Source: Anaerolineales bacterium UBA6663 (GTDB lineage: Bacteria; Chloroflexota; Anaerolineae; Anaerolineales; UBA6663). From it: DNA of 15,536 bases. Made by a program: the position numbers and the translations under genes. This document shows positions 1-7,259 of this stretch, in pieces. Below the pieces are notes generated by a model that saw only the letters and a list, made by a program, of their open reading frames with translations, ran no database searches and was not told where the DNA came from. The stretch is taken from positions 2,176-17,711 of the forward strand of contig DKKP01000128.1 of assembly GCA_002455335.1 (NCBI GenBank), in the 5' to 3' direction. Positions within the stretch are counted from its first letter, which is position 1; every line of letters starts with the position of its first letter.

Positions 1-70
1 CCATCCACTCTTCGGGCGTTTCGGTCGTGTCGGTAGATGTTCGCGGATCCGTTCCCACTGTGTGTCCGTT

Positions 71-108
71 ACCCCGTGCCAGGCTATAAGGCCGTTCTAC
101 GGGGTTTT
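71..108 (+). terminator. Probable rho-independent terminator of an upstream plus-strand gene
   Basis: The outer arms ACCCCGT (71-77) and ACGGGGT (99-105) are perfectly complementary. Inside them GGC/GCC can also pair around a TATAAG loop. The right arm runs directly into TTTT (105-108), which gives the U-tract expected for plus-strand transcripts; the other strand has none. It would end a gene lying to the left of the window. The internal loop is large, so the hairpin is not ideal. Confidence 0.4.
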
Positions 109-259
109 GAAATGAGTTCTACTCTTTTCAGACCGTGGCCCCTTGAAGCCTTGTCGATCTCCAGCTCGCGACTTCATATAAGACTCGTCCTATATCCTCT
201 TCCAGCCAAATAACCGCGAATCGTGGGCCGCCACGACCGCATGACGATGTGTGTGATCC

Positions 260-290
260 CGGCCACTATCGCTGGCCGCGGATATAATCC
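260..290 (+). promoter_or_regulatory. Putative -10 box of the cystathionine synthase gene
   Basis: A perfect TATAAT lies at 283-288, about 50 bases before the ATG at 341. At 16-18 bp spacing I see no good -35 hexamer (sequence CGGCCA near 260), so an activator or an alternative sigma factor contact would be needed. A start a few bases downstream would give a short leader consisting almost wholly of the heptamer tract. Confidence 0.35.
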
Positions 291-302
291 CTATCAGGTC
301 CA

Positions 303-337
303 CAATCAGCAATCAGCAATCCACAATCAGCAATCCA
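303..337. repeat. Heptamer tandem repeat, five units of CAATCAG/CAATCCA
   Basis: The units read CAATCAG (303-309), CAATCAG (310-316), CAATCCA (317-323), CAATCAG (324-330) and CAATCCA (331-337), with no interruption. Only two unit variants occur. The tract ends three bases before the ATG at 341, where a Shine-Dalgarno sequence would normally be, and none is visible. Short heptamer tracts of this kind are known from intergenic regions of cyanobacteria, and I believe of some Chloroflexota. It may be neutral, or it may set spacing by copy-number change. Confidence 0.85.
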
Positions 338-340
338 AAG

Positions 341-1480
341 ATGCACATCGAGTCCCTTGCCATCCACGCTGGACAGAAGCCCGACCCGACCACCGGGGCC
401 GTGATGACCCCGATCTATCAAACCTCGACGTTCGTGCAGGCCGGGGTCGGCGAGCATCAGGGCTACGAGTACGCGCGCACCGGCAACCCGACACGGGCCG
501 CGCTCGAGGCCTGTCTGGCCGAGCTCGAGGGCGCCGCGCACGGCCTGGCCTTCGCCTCAGGGATGGCCGCGATCGACACGATCCTCAAGCTGCTCGACCC
601 CGGCGACCATGTGCTCGCCAGCAACGACGTCTACGGCGGAACGTTCCGGCTGTTCGACAAGCAGTACCGCAAGTACGGCCTCGACTTCTCGTACGCGGAG
701 CTGACCGACCTCGACGCTGTGCGGGCCGGGCTGCGCCCGAACACGCGCTTTGTGTGGATCGAGACCCCGACCAACCCGCGGCTCAAGGTGGTCGACATCG
801 CGGCCGTGGCCGAGATCGCGCACACCCAGAACCCGGAGATCAGGGTCGTGGTCGACAACACCTTCGCCACGCCCTATCTGCATCAGCCGCTGACGCTCGG
901 CGCCGACGTCGTGGTGCACTCGACAACCAAGTATCTGGGCGGGCACTCCGATGTCGTCGGCGGCGCGATCCAGACCAGCGACACGGCGCTCTTCGAGAAG
1001 CTGAAGTTCCTGCAGAACGCGGCCGGCGCCGTGCCCGGGCCGATGGATTGCTTCCTCGTGCTGCGCGGGTTGAAAACCCTGGCGGTGCGCATGGACCGCC
1101 ACGGCGAGAACGCGCTGGCGGTCGCGCAATTCCTGGCCGATCACCCCGGCGTCGCCGACGTGATCTACCCGGGCCTCGACACGCACCCGCAGCACGCGGT
1201 GGCGGCGCGCCAGATGCGCAACTTCGGCGGCATGATCTCGTTCACGCTGAAGGGTGGGGCGGAGGCCGCGCGCAAACTCGTCGCCGCGACGCGCCTGTTC
1301 GCGCTGGCCGAATCGCTCGGCGGCGTCGAGTCGCTCATCGAGCTGCCGGCCGGCATGACCCACGGCTCGACCAAGGGCTCGCCGCTCGAGGTCGGGCCTG
1401 AACTGATCCGGATCTCAGTCGGGCTCGAGCACAAACAGGATCTGATCGAGGATCTGGCGCAAGCGCTCGCTTCGCAATAG
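341..1480 (+). CDS. Cystathionine gamma-synthase / gamma-lyase family PLP enzyme
   Basis: A 379-residue cytoplasmic enzyme of the Cys/Met metabolism PLP-dependent family, with full family length. Visible landmarks are YEYARTGNPTR (about 42-52), which binds the cofactor phosphate from the partner subunit; SGMAAI (73-78); ETPTNP (141-146); VDNTFATPYL (171-180); and the Schiff-base lysine K197 in STTKYLGGHSD. The C-terminal GSPLEVGPELIRISVGLE is typical. The reaction is either gamma-replacement of an activated homoserine by cysteine to give cystathionine, or gamma-cleavage of cystathionine to cysteine, 2-oxobutyrate and ammonia. The sequence alone does not separate the two. The ATG at 341 is chosen because family homology begins at once (MHIESLAIHAGQ). 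No Shine-Dalgarno is visible; a heptamer repeat occupies its place. It converges on the PTS operon and is probably unrelated to it. Confidence 0.93.
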   Translation: MHIESLAIHAGQKPDPTTGAVMTPIYQTSTFVQAGVGEHQGYEYARTGNPTRAALEACLAELEGAAHGLAFASGMAAIDTILKLLDPGDHVLASNDVYGGTFRLFDKQYRKYGLDFSYAELTDLDAVRAGLRPNTRFVWIETPTNPRLKVVDIAAVAEIAHTQNPEIRVVVDNTFATPYLHQPLTLGADVVVHSTTKYLGGHSDVVGGAIQTSDTALFEKLKFLQNAAGAVPGPMDCFLVLRGLKTLAVRMDRHGENALAVAQFLADHPGVADVIYPGLDTHPQHAVAARQMRNFGGMISFTLKGGAEAARKLVAATRLFALAESLGGVESLIELPAGMTHGSTKGSPLEVGPELIRISVGLEHKQDLIEDLAQALASQ

Positions 1481-1535
1481 ACCAGGCAAACCACGAACCC
1501 GCGCAGGCCGTCGAGGATTCCGCTGACCCGGCTTA

Positions 1536-1562
1536 CGGCCTCTCCAGTCGGTGGAGAGGCCG
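1536..1562. terminator. Perfect hairpin between convergent genes
   Basis: CGGCCTCTCC (1536-1545) and GGAGAGGCCG (1553-1562) form a perfect 10-bp stem with a 7-base loop. It lies between the plus-strand gene ending at 1480 and the minus-strand gene ending at 1573. No T-run follows on either strand, so it is not a textbook intrinsic terminator. Its placement and symmetry fit a bidirectional stop or 3'-end protection for both transcripts. Confidence 0.5.
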
Positions 1563-1572
1563 CCGGCGGCCG

Positions 1573-1935
1573 TCAGGGCCCGGCCGGAGGCATTCCGAGC
1601 TGGTTCTCCAGGTGAGCGATGAACCACGTGACCACGGTTCGGGTCACGCCGGCCCGAGCGCCAAACATGAGCTTTCGCCCCACCGCATCCAGTGGGTAGG
1701 CGTCCACCACAATCGCGCTCCCCGCGCCATCCGCTCGCACGCTGCAGACGAGGTTGGTCCGGTCGCCCAGTACCTTGCCCAGGATCGTCTTGTCGAACTT
1801 GACTTCGACCCTGCCCTCCTCGGGCTTCTGCGACAGCACCTTGCCGCCCAATTTCTGAACGGCCCTCAGCGACGCCGCGAACACCTCGACCTGCGGCTGG
1901 GTATAGGCTCTTTCCTCATGGATCTCGTAGGGCAT
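1573..1935 (-). CDS. Small uncharacterised protein at the end of the PTS operon
   Basis: 120 residues, family not recognised. It is soluble in appearance, with no signal peptide, membrane helix or cysteine cluster. The order suggests an alpha helix (about 14-30, VEVFAASLRAVQKLGG), several beta strands (33-80) and a final long helix (about 96-113). This helix-plus-sheet arrangement recalls small ligand-binding or adaptor folds, but I assign no function. The ATG at 1935 has GGGAG a suitable distance upstream (around 1941-1945). The gene starts 19 bases after the kinase stop, so it is almost certainly co-transcribed as the last gene of the operon. Codon use matches its neighbours. It may be a passenger or an accessory of the kinase. 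Confidence 0.7.
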   Translation of the reverse strand: MPYEIHEERAYTQPQVEVFAASLRAVQKLGGKVLSQKPEEGRVEVKFDKTILGKVLGDRTNLVCSVRADGAGSAIVVDAYPLDAVGRKLMFGARAGVTRTVVTWFIAHLENQLGMPPAGP

Positions 1936-1954
1936 GCTGGCTCCCGTCTAGCGC

Positions 1955-2884
1955 TTACAGCGGCTTGAGCTCGACTCGCTGGTGCAAGGCTTCGATCGAT
2001 TCGCGCGTGCCGACCGCCGTGCCGCTCAAGGCGGCGGTCGCCGCACCGCTGGCGATGCCCCAGCCCAGAGCGTCTTTCAACGCGTGGCCCTGGGACAGCG
2101 ACCACACCATCCCGCCGACCATCGAGTCGCCGGCGCCGATGGGGTTCTTCTCCTGGATGCGCGGGCTCTGTGCCTGCCAGGTCCCATCGGCCGTGTGCAG
2201 GAGCGCGCCTTCCTTGCCCAGCGAGACCACCACATTCTGCGCGCCGAGATCGCGCAAGACGGCGGCGGCCACAGTGAGCTGGTCGAGCGTGTCGACCGGC
2301 AGGCCGGTGAGCCAGTGCACTTCCTGGGCGTTGGGCTTCACCAGAAACGGTCTCGCTTCGCAGCCCTGGCGCAGGCTCTCACCTGTCGTATCCAGGATGC
2401 AAACAGCGCCTCGATGATTCAAGATCTTGATGATGCGGGCATAGTAGGAGGCCGACACACCCGGCGGCACGCTGCCCGCCAGCACCCACCAATCTCCGGC
2501 TTGAGCCAGCGCGGCGATCTTGTCGAGCAGCACCTGTTGACTCGCCTCACTCACCAGCGGGCCCTTTTCGTTGACCTTGAGATAGTGGTCATGGCGTTCG
2601 GTCACGATGCTGACGTTCGTGCGGGTCTCGCCGGAGATCGCGACGAAGTCCGTGGCAACACCCAGGGCCTGCAGGCCGGCGCTGAGCTGGTCGCCGGCAT
2701 TCCCGCCCACGAACCCCAACGCGATGCTGGGGGTCCCCATGGACCACAGCAGGCGGGAAACGTTGAAGCCTTTGCCGCCGACATCGACCCGCGAATGAAC
2801 CGCCGGTAGCACCGAGTCGAACTGCACTTCCGTGATCGTCAGCTCGCGGTCGATGGCCGGGTTGAGCGTGAGGGTGTAGATCAT
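1955..2884 (-). CDS. fruK: 1-phosphofructokinase-type PfkB sugar kinase
   Basis: 309 residues, the usual length for the 1-phosphofructokinase / tagatose-6-phosphate kinase branch of the PfkB family. It starts MIYTLTLNPAID, the branch signature. PfkB signature 1 is GGKGFNVSR (36-44), followed by GSVPPG (137-142), KPN (183-185) and the anion hole with catalytic Asp in GAGDS (250-254, D253). The expected reaction is ATP-dependent phosphorylation of D-fructose 1-phosphate to fructose 1,6-bisphosphate in the cytoplasm. Tagatose-6-phosphate kinase (LacC-like) is the main alternative and cannot be excluded by eye. Only six bases separate it from the dehydrogenase stop upstream, and a weak AGG-type ribosome site overlaps that stop, so translation is probably coupled. 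Its place after a hexitol PTS and a ketose-phosphate-type dehydrogenase fits a step after ketose 1-phosphate formation. Confidence 0.85.
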   Translation of the reverse strand: MIYTLTLNPAIDRELTITEVQFDSVLPAVHSRVDVGGKGFNVSRLLWSMGTPSIALGFVGGNAGDQLSAGLQALGVATDFVAISGETRTNVSIVTERHDHYLKVNEKGPLVSEASQQVLLDKIAALAQAGDWWVLAGSVPPGVSASYYARIIKILNHRGAVCILDTTGESLRQGCEARPFLVKPNAQEVHWLTGLPVDTLDQLTVAAAVLRDLGAQNVVVSLGKEGALLHTADGTWQAQSPRIQEKNPIGAGDSMVGGMVWSLSQGHALKDALGWGIASGAATAALSGTAVGTRESIEALHQRVELKPL

Positions 2885-2890
2885 GACAAC

Positions 2891-4630
2891 CTATTCCGGC
2901 GTTTGCCAGAACCGTTCGATCAAGGCCTCTTCCGCTTCGTTCACCCACATCTGGTCGGGCCCCAGTTTGGCGGCGACTTCGGGGATGCGGTCCTTCAGTT
3001 CCTTGAGGCCGGTGAGCGGCAGATTGTGGATCTGCGGAAAGATGACCACCTTGCCCGGATACCGACTCTCCATCACCGATTGAATCGCCTCCGCCGCCGT
3101 CTCGATCCCGCCGATGGCGGCCACGGATCGACCGGGCGACAACGCCCCGGAGAGCCTTTTATCCATCACCGAGGCCTGATCGTGAATCGTCAGACCTGAG
3201 GTGCCTGTGTATTGCGCATTCGAGAGATAGACGCGGCTGAGGTTGACCTTGCCCAGGGTGCCGTTGGGCACGCCGGCAAAAAGGACCAGCATGCCATCCG
3301 GCTTCATGACCGTGTCGCCCTCCTCCATCAGCCCGGCCACCGGCACGCTGACGACGACGTCGTCTGCGCCCTGACCGCGGGTGGCGTCCATGACGAACTC
3401 GTGGAAGGACTGCGTTGCCGTATTCGGGTTGAAGACCAGCAACTCGCGCCCGTTCTTGCTGGCCAGCGGTTTGAACATATCCAGCAACGTCTCAAGCCGT
3501 TCGTCGCTGATCTCGGTGGCGATCACCATCCGGGGCCCATCGGGTAGTTCGAGCGCTCGCTGGACGTGCATCTGTCCCATCGGTCCCCCGGCGCCGATAA
3601 AGACGGCCACGCCCTGGGCTCGCAGTTCACAGCGATTGCGGTCTGCGCCGTAGGAGGCCGCGATGTCGGTCGTTGGATTGCCGACGAAGGCAATGTAGTC
3701 GTAATGCAGGCGACCCAGATCCACCGAGGCCAGCCCGTCGAGCGGTTGTGTGCCGACGATGTTCAGCGTGCCGCGCCGGGCGATGCAGCGTGCCGCAAGA
3801 CTGACGGCATCGGCGGAGGTCGGGTTGAGCACGATGATGTCGTCGAAGCCCTTGCCGTCGGTCAACTCGCGGCTCAACGTCTCATAGTGGTGGGGCGCGA
3901 CCGCGTTCTTTTCGATGATCGAAGCGCCAACGGCGGCCAGGGCCTGAACCACCGAAGTCGGGGCGTCGGTCAGGACGAACGAGCTGGTCGGGTCGAGTTT
4001 CGAGAACGTGAAGCCTGTCGTGTCATTGGGCTGACCGATGACCCACACCCTGCCGCCGGGCTTCGGGTCGAGCCGGCGGCGTTGGGTGTAGGCGGCGGCG
4101 ACACAGCCCCACGGCTCGAGCAGCGCCGACTCGGCGTAGCCCATGCCCGACTCCATGGGCAGGAGGCAGGCGCCGGTATCGGTCTCGAGCACCTCTTTGC
4201 CGATGCAGTGATATTGCACCAGACCGCCGGGAATGGTGTAACCATAGGCGGTGCTGAGCCCTTGTTGATAGATGTCGGGTTGGACCGCCAGACGTTGTCC
4301 GGGGCTGTAGCGCCCGGCGAGGTTACTGCCGACTTTGATGATGGTCAACGAGACTTCATGACCGAGCCGAGTCGGTTCAACCGCGAGGTCCCGGTTATAG
4401 AGCTTTGGATGACTGCCGCCCTGCTTGAGGATCTTGACATCCGAGAAACAGATGCTGACCGCGTCGATCCGGACGAGCAGTTGATCGTCCGTGGGTTCGG
4501 GAACCGAGAAGGGCTCGGGCTGGCCGTCTTTGCCGAGGTTGTCGAGCCCGGCTCCGTAAAGGTTCCAGGCATAACTCTGCCTGGGCAGCGGGTGATTCGC
4601 GGATCGGTAGTGGCTGAATTTGTCGCCCAT
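2891..4630 (-). CDS. Zinc-type dehydrogenase resembling L-sorbose-1-phosphate reductase, with two Rossmann-like domains
   Basis: 579 residues, against about 350-410 for ordinary medium-chain dehydrogenases. The N-terminal GroES-like domain (about 40-180) keeps candidate catalytic zinc ligands C61 (ISICFSDVK), H91-E92 (LGHEVS) and E172 (LLEPWG). The four-cysteine structural zinc loop is absent. The substretch LAVQPDIY...GYTIPGGLVQYH recalls L-sorbose-1-phosphate reductases (from memory of the family). A first Rossmann-like unit (about 190-325) has a degraded glycine motif (WVIGQPNDTTG). A second (about 338-500) has an intact one (FIGAGGPMGQMH, 344-355). Both contain parallel segments, GKGFDDIIVLNP and GQGADDVVVSVP. 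The likely role is NAD(P)-dependent interconversion of a hexitol phosphate and a ketose phosphate. The ATG at 4630 has AGGA about ten bases upstream and follows the Enzyme I stop by 46 bases. Exact substrate and cofactor are not visible. Confidence 0.75.
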   Translation of the reverse strand: MGDKFSHYRSANHPLPRQSYAWNLYGAGLDNLGKDGQPEPFSVPEPTDDQLLVRIDAVSICFSDVKILKQGGSHPKLYNRDLAVEPTRLGHEVSLTIIKVGSNLAGRYSPGQRLAVQPDIYQQGLSTAYGYTIPGGLVQYHCIGKEVLETDTGACLLPMESGMGYAESALLEPWGCVAAAYTQRRRLDPKPGGRVWVIGQPNDTTGFTFSKLDPTSSFVLTDAPTSVVQALAAVGASIIEKNAVAPHHYETLSRELTDGKGFDDIIVLNPTSADAVSLAARCIARRGTLNIVGTQPLDGLASVDLGRLHYDYIAFVGNPTTDIAASYGADRNRCELRAQGVAVFIGAGGPMGQMHVQRALELPDGPRMVIATEISDERLETLLDMFKPLASKNGRELLVFNPNTATQSFHEFVMDATRGQGADDVVVSVPVAGLMEEGDTVMKPDGMLVLFAGVPNGTLGKVNLSRVYLSNAQYTGTSGLTIHDQASVMDKRLSGALSPGRSVAAIGGIETAAEAIQSVMESRYPGKVVIFPQIHNLPLTGLKELKDRIPEVAAKLGPDQMWVNEAEEALIERFWQTPE

Positions 4631-4676
4631 TGGGAAGGTCCTGCAACTGGTTCTACGCTTGTCGGGGCTGAGTGCT

Positions 4677-6713
4677 TCAGGACACGCTCAGGGTCCGTTT
4701 CACCAACTCGCGCACCTCGCGCGCGCTGGAGCAATCCAACGCCTGTTGAGCCAGCCCTTGGAGCTCAGAGGCCTTCAGGCCGCGGATCTGCGCCTTGACC
4801 AGCGGTATCGACGGCACATTGACGCTCAACTCGTCGATGCCCAGACCGATCAGGATCGGCACAGCAGCGGGGTCGGAGCCCAACTCACCGCAGATGCCCA
4901 CCCACTTGCCGTGTTTGTGCGCGCCGTCGATGGTCTTGGCGATCAAGCGCAGCACGGCCGGGTGCAAGCCATCCTGTTTGCTGGCCAGCGCCGGGTGCGC
5001 CCGATCCATGGCCAGCGTGTATTGCGTCAGGTCGTTCGTGCCGATCGAGAAGAAATCCACCTCCCTGGCCAGCACATCGGCCATCAACGCCGCCGACGGG
5101 ACCTCGATCATGATGCCCGTGGTCACGGGAGCGACGTTCAACTCCGTCTGCAACGCATCCACCATCCGGCGAGCCTGGCGGAATTCTTCGATCTCGCCCA
5201 CCATCGGGAACATGATCCGCAGATTGCCCCGTGCGCCTGCGCGCAGGATCGCGCGCAATTGCTCGCGAAAAAGCTCGGGCCGGTTGAGACACAGGCGAAT
5301 GCCGCGCTCGCCCAGGAACGGATTCTCTTCGCGCTGCATTTCGATGTAGGGCAAGGGCTTGTCGCCGCCCACATCCAGCGTCCGGACGATGACCGGCAGG
5401 TTGCCCATGGCGTCGGCAATGGCGCGATACACCTCGAACTGTTCGGCCTCGGTTGGGGCCGTGGTCCGTTCCAGGAACAGGAACTCGGTTCGCAACAACC
5501 CGATGCCGGCCGCGCCCATCGCCAGGGCTTTCTCGGCGTCCGCCAGCGATCCGGCATTGCCGACCACGTCAACATGTCGGCCATCCGCTGTGATGGCGGG
5601 CGCCGTAGCCTGCTCAAGGGCGATGTGGCGTTGACCCAGCCATTGCTCTCGCTGCTGTGTGGCTGATCGCACCTCCTCGGGTGTCGGGTCGAAGGTCACG
5701 GTGCCGGCGCCGCCATCGAGAATCACCACCGAATCTCTGTCGAGCTTCAACACCGACTCGTCCACGCTGACGATGGCGGGCAGCCCCAGCGCCCGCGCCA
5801 GGATGGCGCTGTGCGACGTTGGACCGCCGTTGACGATACAGAAGCCGAGCACAAGCTCCTGTTTGAACGAAACCGTATCCGATGGCGACAGCTCGCGGGC
5901 GACAATCACCACCGGTTTGTCGGGAAGCGTGGCCTGTTCTTGCTCGACCCCCACCAGGAGCCGTACCACCCGTCGGCCTACGTCCCGCAGATCGTCGGCG
6001 CGGGCCGAGAGGATCGGGTCCCTCAACGCCGCCACGACCAGGGCGCTGTCTTCGATCGTTTCCTTCCAGGCCTTGAGCGCATCCTGTCCCTTTTGGATGC
6101 GGGCCTGCACGGCATCGGTCAATTCGGGGTCGTCGAGCACGCCCCGATGCGCGTCGAAGATTGCGGCTTCGGCTTCCAGGCCCCGGTCGATCATCTCGCG
6201 ATTCAGGGCGTCGAGCTGCTCACGGGCGCGCACCAGCGCATCCTGCAGCCGCTCCCAACCGATGACCAGCCCGTCCGAAACGTCGTCGAGCGAGAGCTCC
6301 TGCCTCTGGTAGTGGAACACCGGGCCGATCGCCAGGCCCGGTGCGGCGCCCACGCCCTTCAGCACGTTGGCCCGCGCCGGCTGACCGTCGGCGACTGGAG
6401 CGGGGACAGACTCGGTCGGTCCAGGGGTGGGTGGCTCAGCGACCAGCTCTCCCTCGCCCAAGCCGGATCGGATGGCGGCTTCAATCTCAGCCAGGGCCGA
6501 TTCTTCATCGTCGCCGCTGACCTCGATCTTGAGCTGGCTCCCCTTCGAGGCCCCCAGCGTCAGCACCGAGATCAGACTCCTGGCGTTGGCCTTCTTCGCG
6601 CCATGCCAGATCGTCACATCAGACCGGTACTTCTTCACCAGATTCACCAACGTCTTGGCGGGCCTCGCATGCAGCCCCGTCTCGTTGTGTATCGTGATCT
6701 CCAAGCGCATCAT
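4677..6713 (-). CDS. ptsI: HPr-Enzyme I fusion phosphotransferase
   Basis: 678 residues combining two general PTS proteins. HPr occupies about 1-85, with the phosphorylated His15 in TGLHARPA and Ser46 in NARSLISVLTLG, the position used by HPr kinase in other bacteria. A Pro/Ala-rich linker (about 88-117) follows. Enzyme I runs from about 118 (LKGVGAAPGLAIG) to 672. It has active-site His301 in GGPTSHSAI, the substrate-site motif LLRTEFLF (406-413), DVGGDKPLPY (447-456), IGTNDLTQY (557-565) and the catalytic Cys608 in GICGE. Phosphate passes from phosphoenolpyruvate to His301, then His15, then the EIIA encoded just upstream. AAGAGG (6721-6726) lies seven bases before the ATG at 6713. The second in-frame ATG, one codon later, is an alternative start. 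No EIIA domain is fused, unlike multiphosphoryl transfer proteins such as FruB. Confidence 0.95.
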   Translation of the reverse strand: MMRLEITIHNETGLHARPAKTLVNLVKKYRSDVTIWHGAKKANARSLISVLTLGASKGSQLKIEVSGDDEESALAEIEAAIRSGLGEGELVAEPPTPGPTESVPAPVADGQPARANVLKGVGAAPGLAIGPVFHYQRQELSLDDVSDGLVIGWERLQDALVRAREQLDALNREMIDRGLEAEAAIFDAHRGVLDDPELTDAVQARIQKGQDALKAWKETIEDSALVVAALRDPILSARADDLRDVGRRVVRLLVGVEQEQATLPDKPVVIVARELSPSDTVSFKQELVLGFCIVNGGPTSHSAILARALGLPAIVSVDESVLKLDRDSVVILDGGAGTVTFDPTPEEVRSATQQREQWLGQRHIALEQATAPAITADGRHVDVVGNAGSLADAEKALAMGAAGIGLLRTEFLFLERTTAPTEAEQFEVYRAIADAMGNLPVIVRTLDVGGDKPLPYIEMQREENPFLGERGIRLCLNRPELFREQLRAILRAGARGNLRIMFPMVGEIEEFRQARRMVDALQTELNVAPVTTGIMIEVPSAALMADVLAREVDFFSIGTNDLTQYTLAMDRAHPALASKQDGLHPAVLRLIAKTIDGAHKHGKWVGICGELGSDPAAVPILIGLGIDELSVNVPSIPLVKAQIRGLKASELQGLAQQALDCSSAREVRELVKRTLSVS

Positions 6714-6750
6714 GCTGCAACCTCTTTTGATCCGGTCGGCTGAGGACGTC

Positions 6751-7197
6751 TTACGCTTCGCCCGCGCGCTCCTTGCTCAAGTGTTTCAGGATCACATCCG
6801 GGTCGGTGGCGCCGATCAACTCCTTGAGCACGCTTTCATCCTCCACGGCTTCGGCCAGGTTCGCCAGCACACCCACATGCTCTTCACCGGAGGCCGCGAT
6901 CCCGATCACCAAATAGGCGAGCTCGCCGTCGGCGTCCCACTCCACGCCGTGCGCCAGTTGCAGCACAGAGATGCCCGTCTGCAGCACATGGTCGCGGTTC
7001 TCGTACACACCATGTGGAATAGCGACACCGCTCCCCAAATACGTGGACATGGTTGTCTCACGCTTCAACATGCCTTCGATGTACTCCGGCATCACGCACC
7101 CAGACTTCACCAGAAGCTCGCCCGCCTGGCGGATGGCATCGGTGCGATCGGTGGCACTGGCTTGCAGAGCAATGCGGTCTTTGGAGAGGATAGTCAT
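6751..7197 (-). CDS. mtlF: PTS EIIA component, mannitol/fructose family
   Basis: 148 residues, the normal size of a freestanding EIIA of the mannitol/fructose class. The phosphorylated histidine is H62 in the motif GSGVAIPHG, and a second family histidine is H107 (EEHVGVLANLA). It would take phosphate from His15 of the HPr-Enzyme I fusion, encoded 37 bases downstream, and pass it to the EIIB cysteine. The ATG at 7197 is preferred over the in-frame GTG at 7209 because the best ribosome site (AGGTG, 7207-7211) overlaps the GTG but lies nine bases before the ATG. The C-terminal helix region (ESVLKELIGATDP) is intact. EIIA, EIIB and EIIC are separate genes here, whereas they are joined in E. coli MtlA. 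Confidence 0.92.
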   Translation of the reverse strand: MTILSKDRIALQASATDRTDAIRQAGELLVKSGCVMPEYIEGMLKRETTMSTYLGSGVAIPHGVYENRDHVLQTGISVLQLAHGVEWDADGELAYLVIGIAASGEEHVGVLANLAEAVEDESVLKELIGATDPDVILKHLSKERAGEA

Positions 7198-7206
7198 GAT
7201 GGGTTG

Positions 7207-7211
7207 CACCT
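7207..7211 (-). promoter_or_regulatory. Ribosome binding site deciding the EIIA start
   Basis: The minus strand reads AGGTG here, nine bases before ATG 7197. The in-frame GTG at 7209-7207 is part of this sequence, so it is unlikely to be the start codon. Confidence 0.45.
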
Positions 7212-7259
7212 AAGTCGCGATATCTCGTTTGGGACAGGCCGGCAGCGTTGCCTTCGGGC

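Larger units (their letters stand above)
1..340. other. Upstream non-coding stretch before the first gene
   Basis: I recognise no gene here. A frame opens at about 223 and runs into the following gene in the wrong frame; its arginine-rich translation is a shadow. The stretch holds a terminator-like hairpin (71-108), a TATAAT box (283-288) and a heptamer repeat tract (303-337), listed separately. The remainder (1-70 and 109-282) shows no tRNA cloverleaf, no convincing open frame and no repeat that I can see. It probably joins the 3' end of a gene lying outside the window to the promoter of the gene at 341. Confidence 0.5.

Noticed and set aside
1-240. Search for a tRNA or small RNA in the leading non-coding stretch
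   Set aside because: No acceptor stem, anticodon arm or GTTCGAATC-like T-arm combination was found; only the terminator-like hairpin stands out.
223-1401. Long plus-strand frame overlapping the cystathionine synthase family gene
   Set aside because: It is an Arg/Ala/Gly-rich shadow of the real frame at 341-1480, has no family motif and is explained by GC-rich codon structure.
3566-4798. 410-codon plus-strand frame opposite the dehydrogenase gene
   Set aside because: The opposite strand encodes a recognisable dehydrogenase; this frame is rich in Arg, Gly and His without any motif and ends in the antisense of Enzyme I.
5811-6743. 310-codon plus-strand frame opposite the HPr-Enzyme I gene
   Set aside because: It is antisense to a gene with intact active sites and shows no domain of its own.
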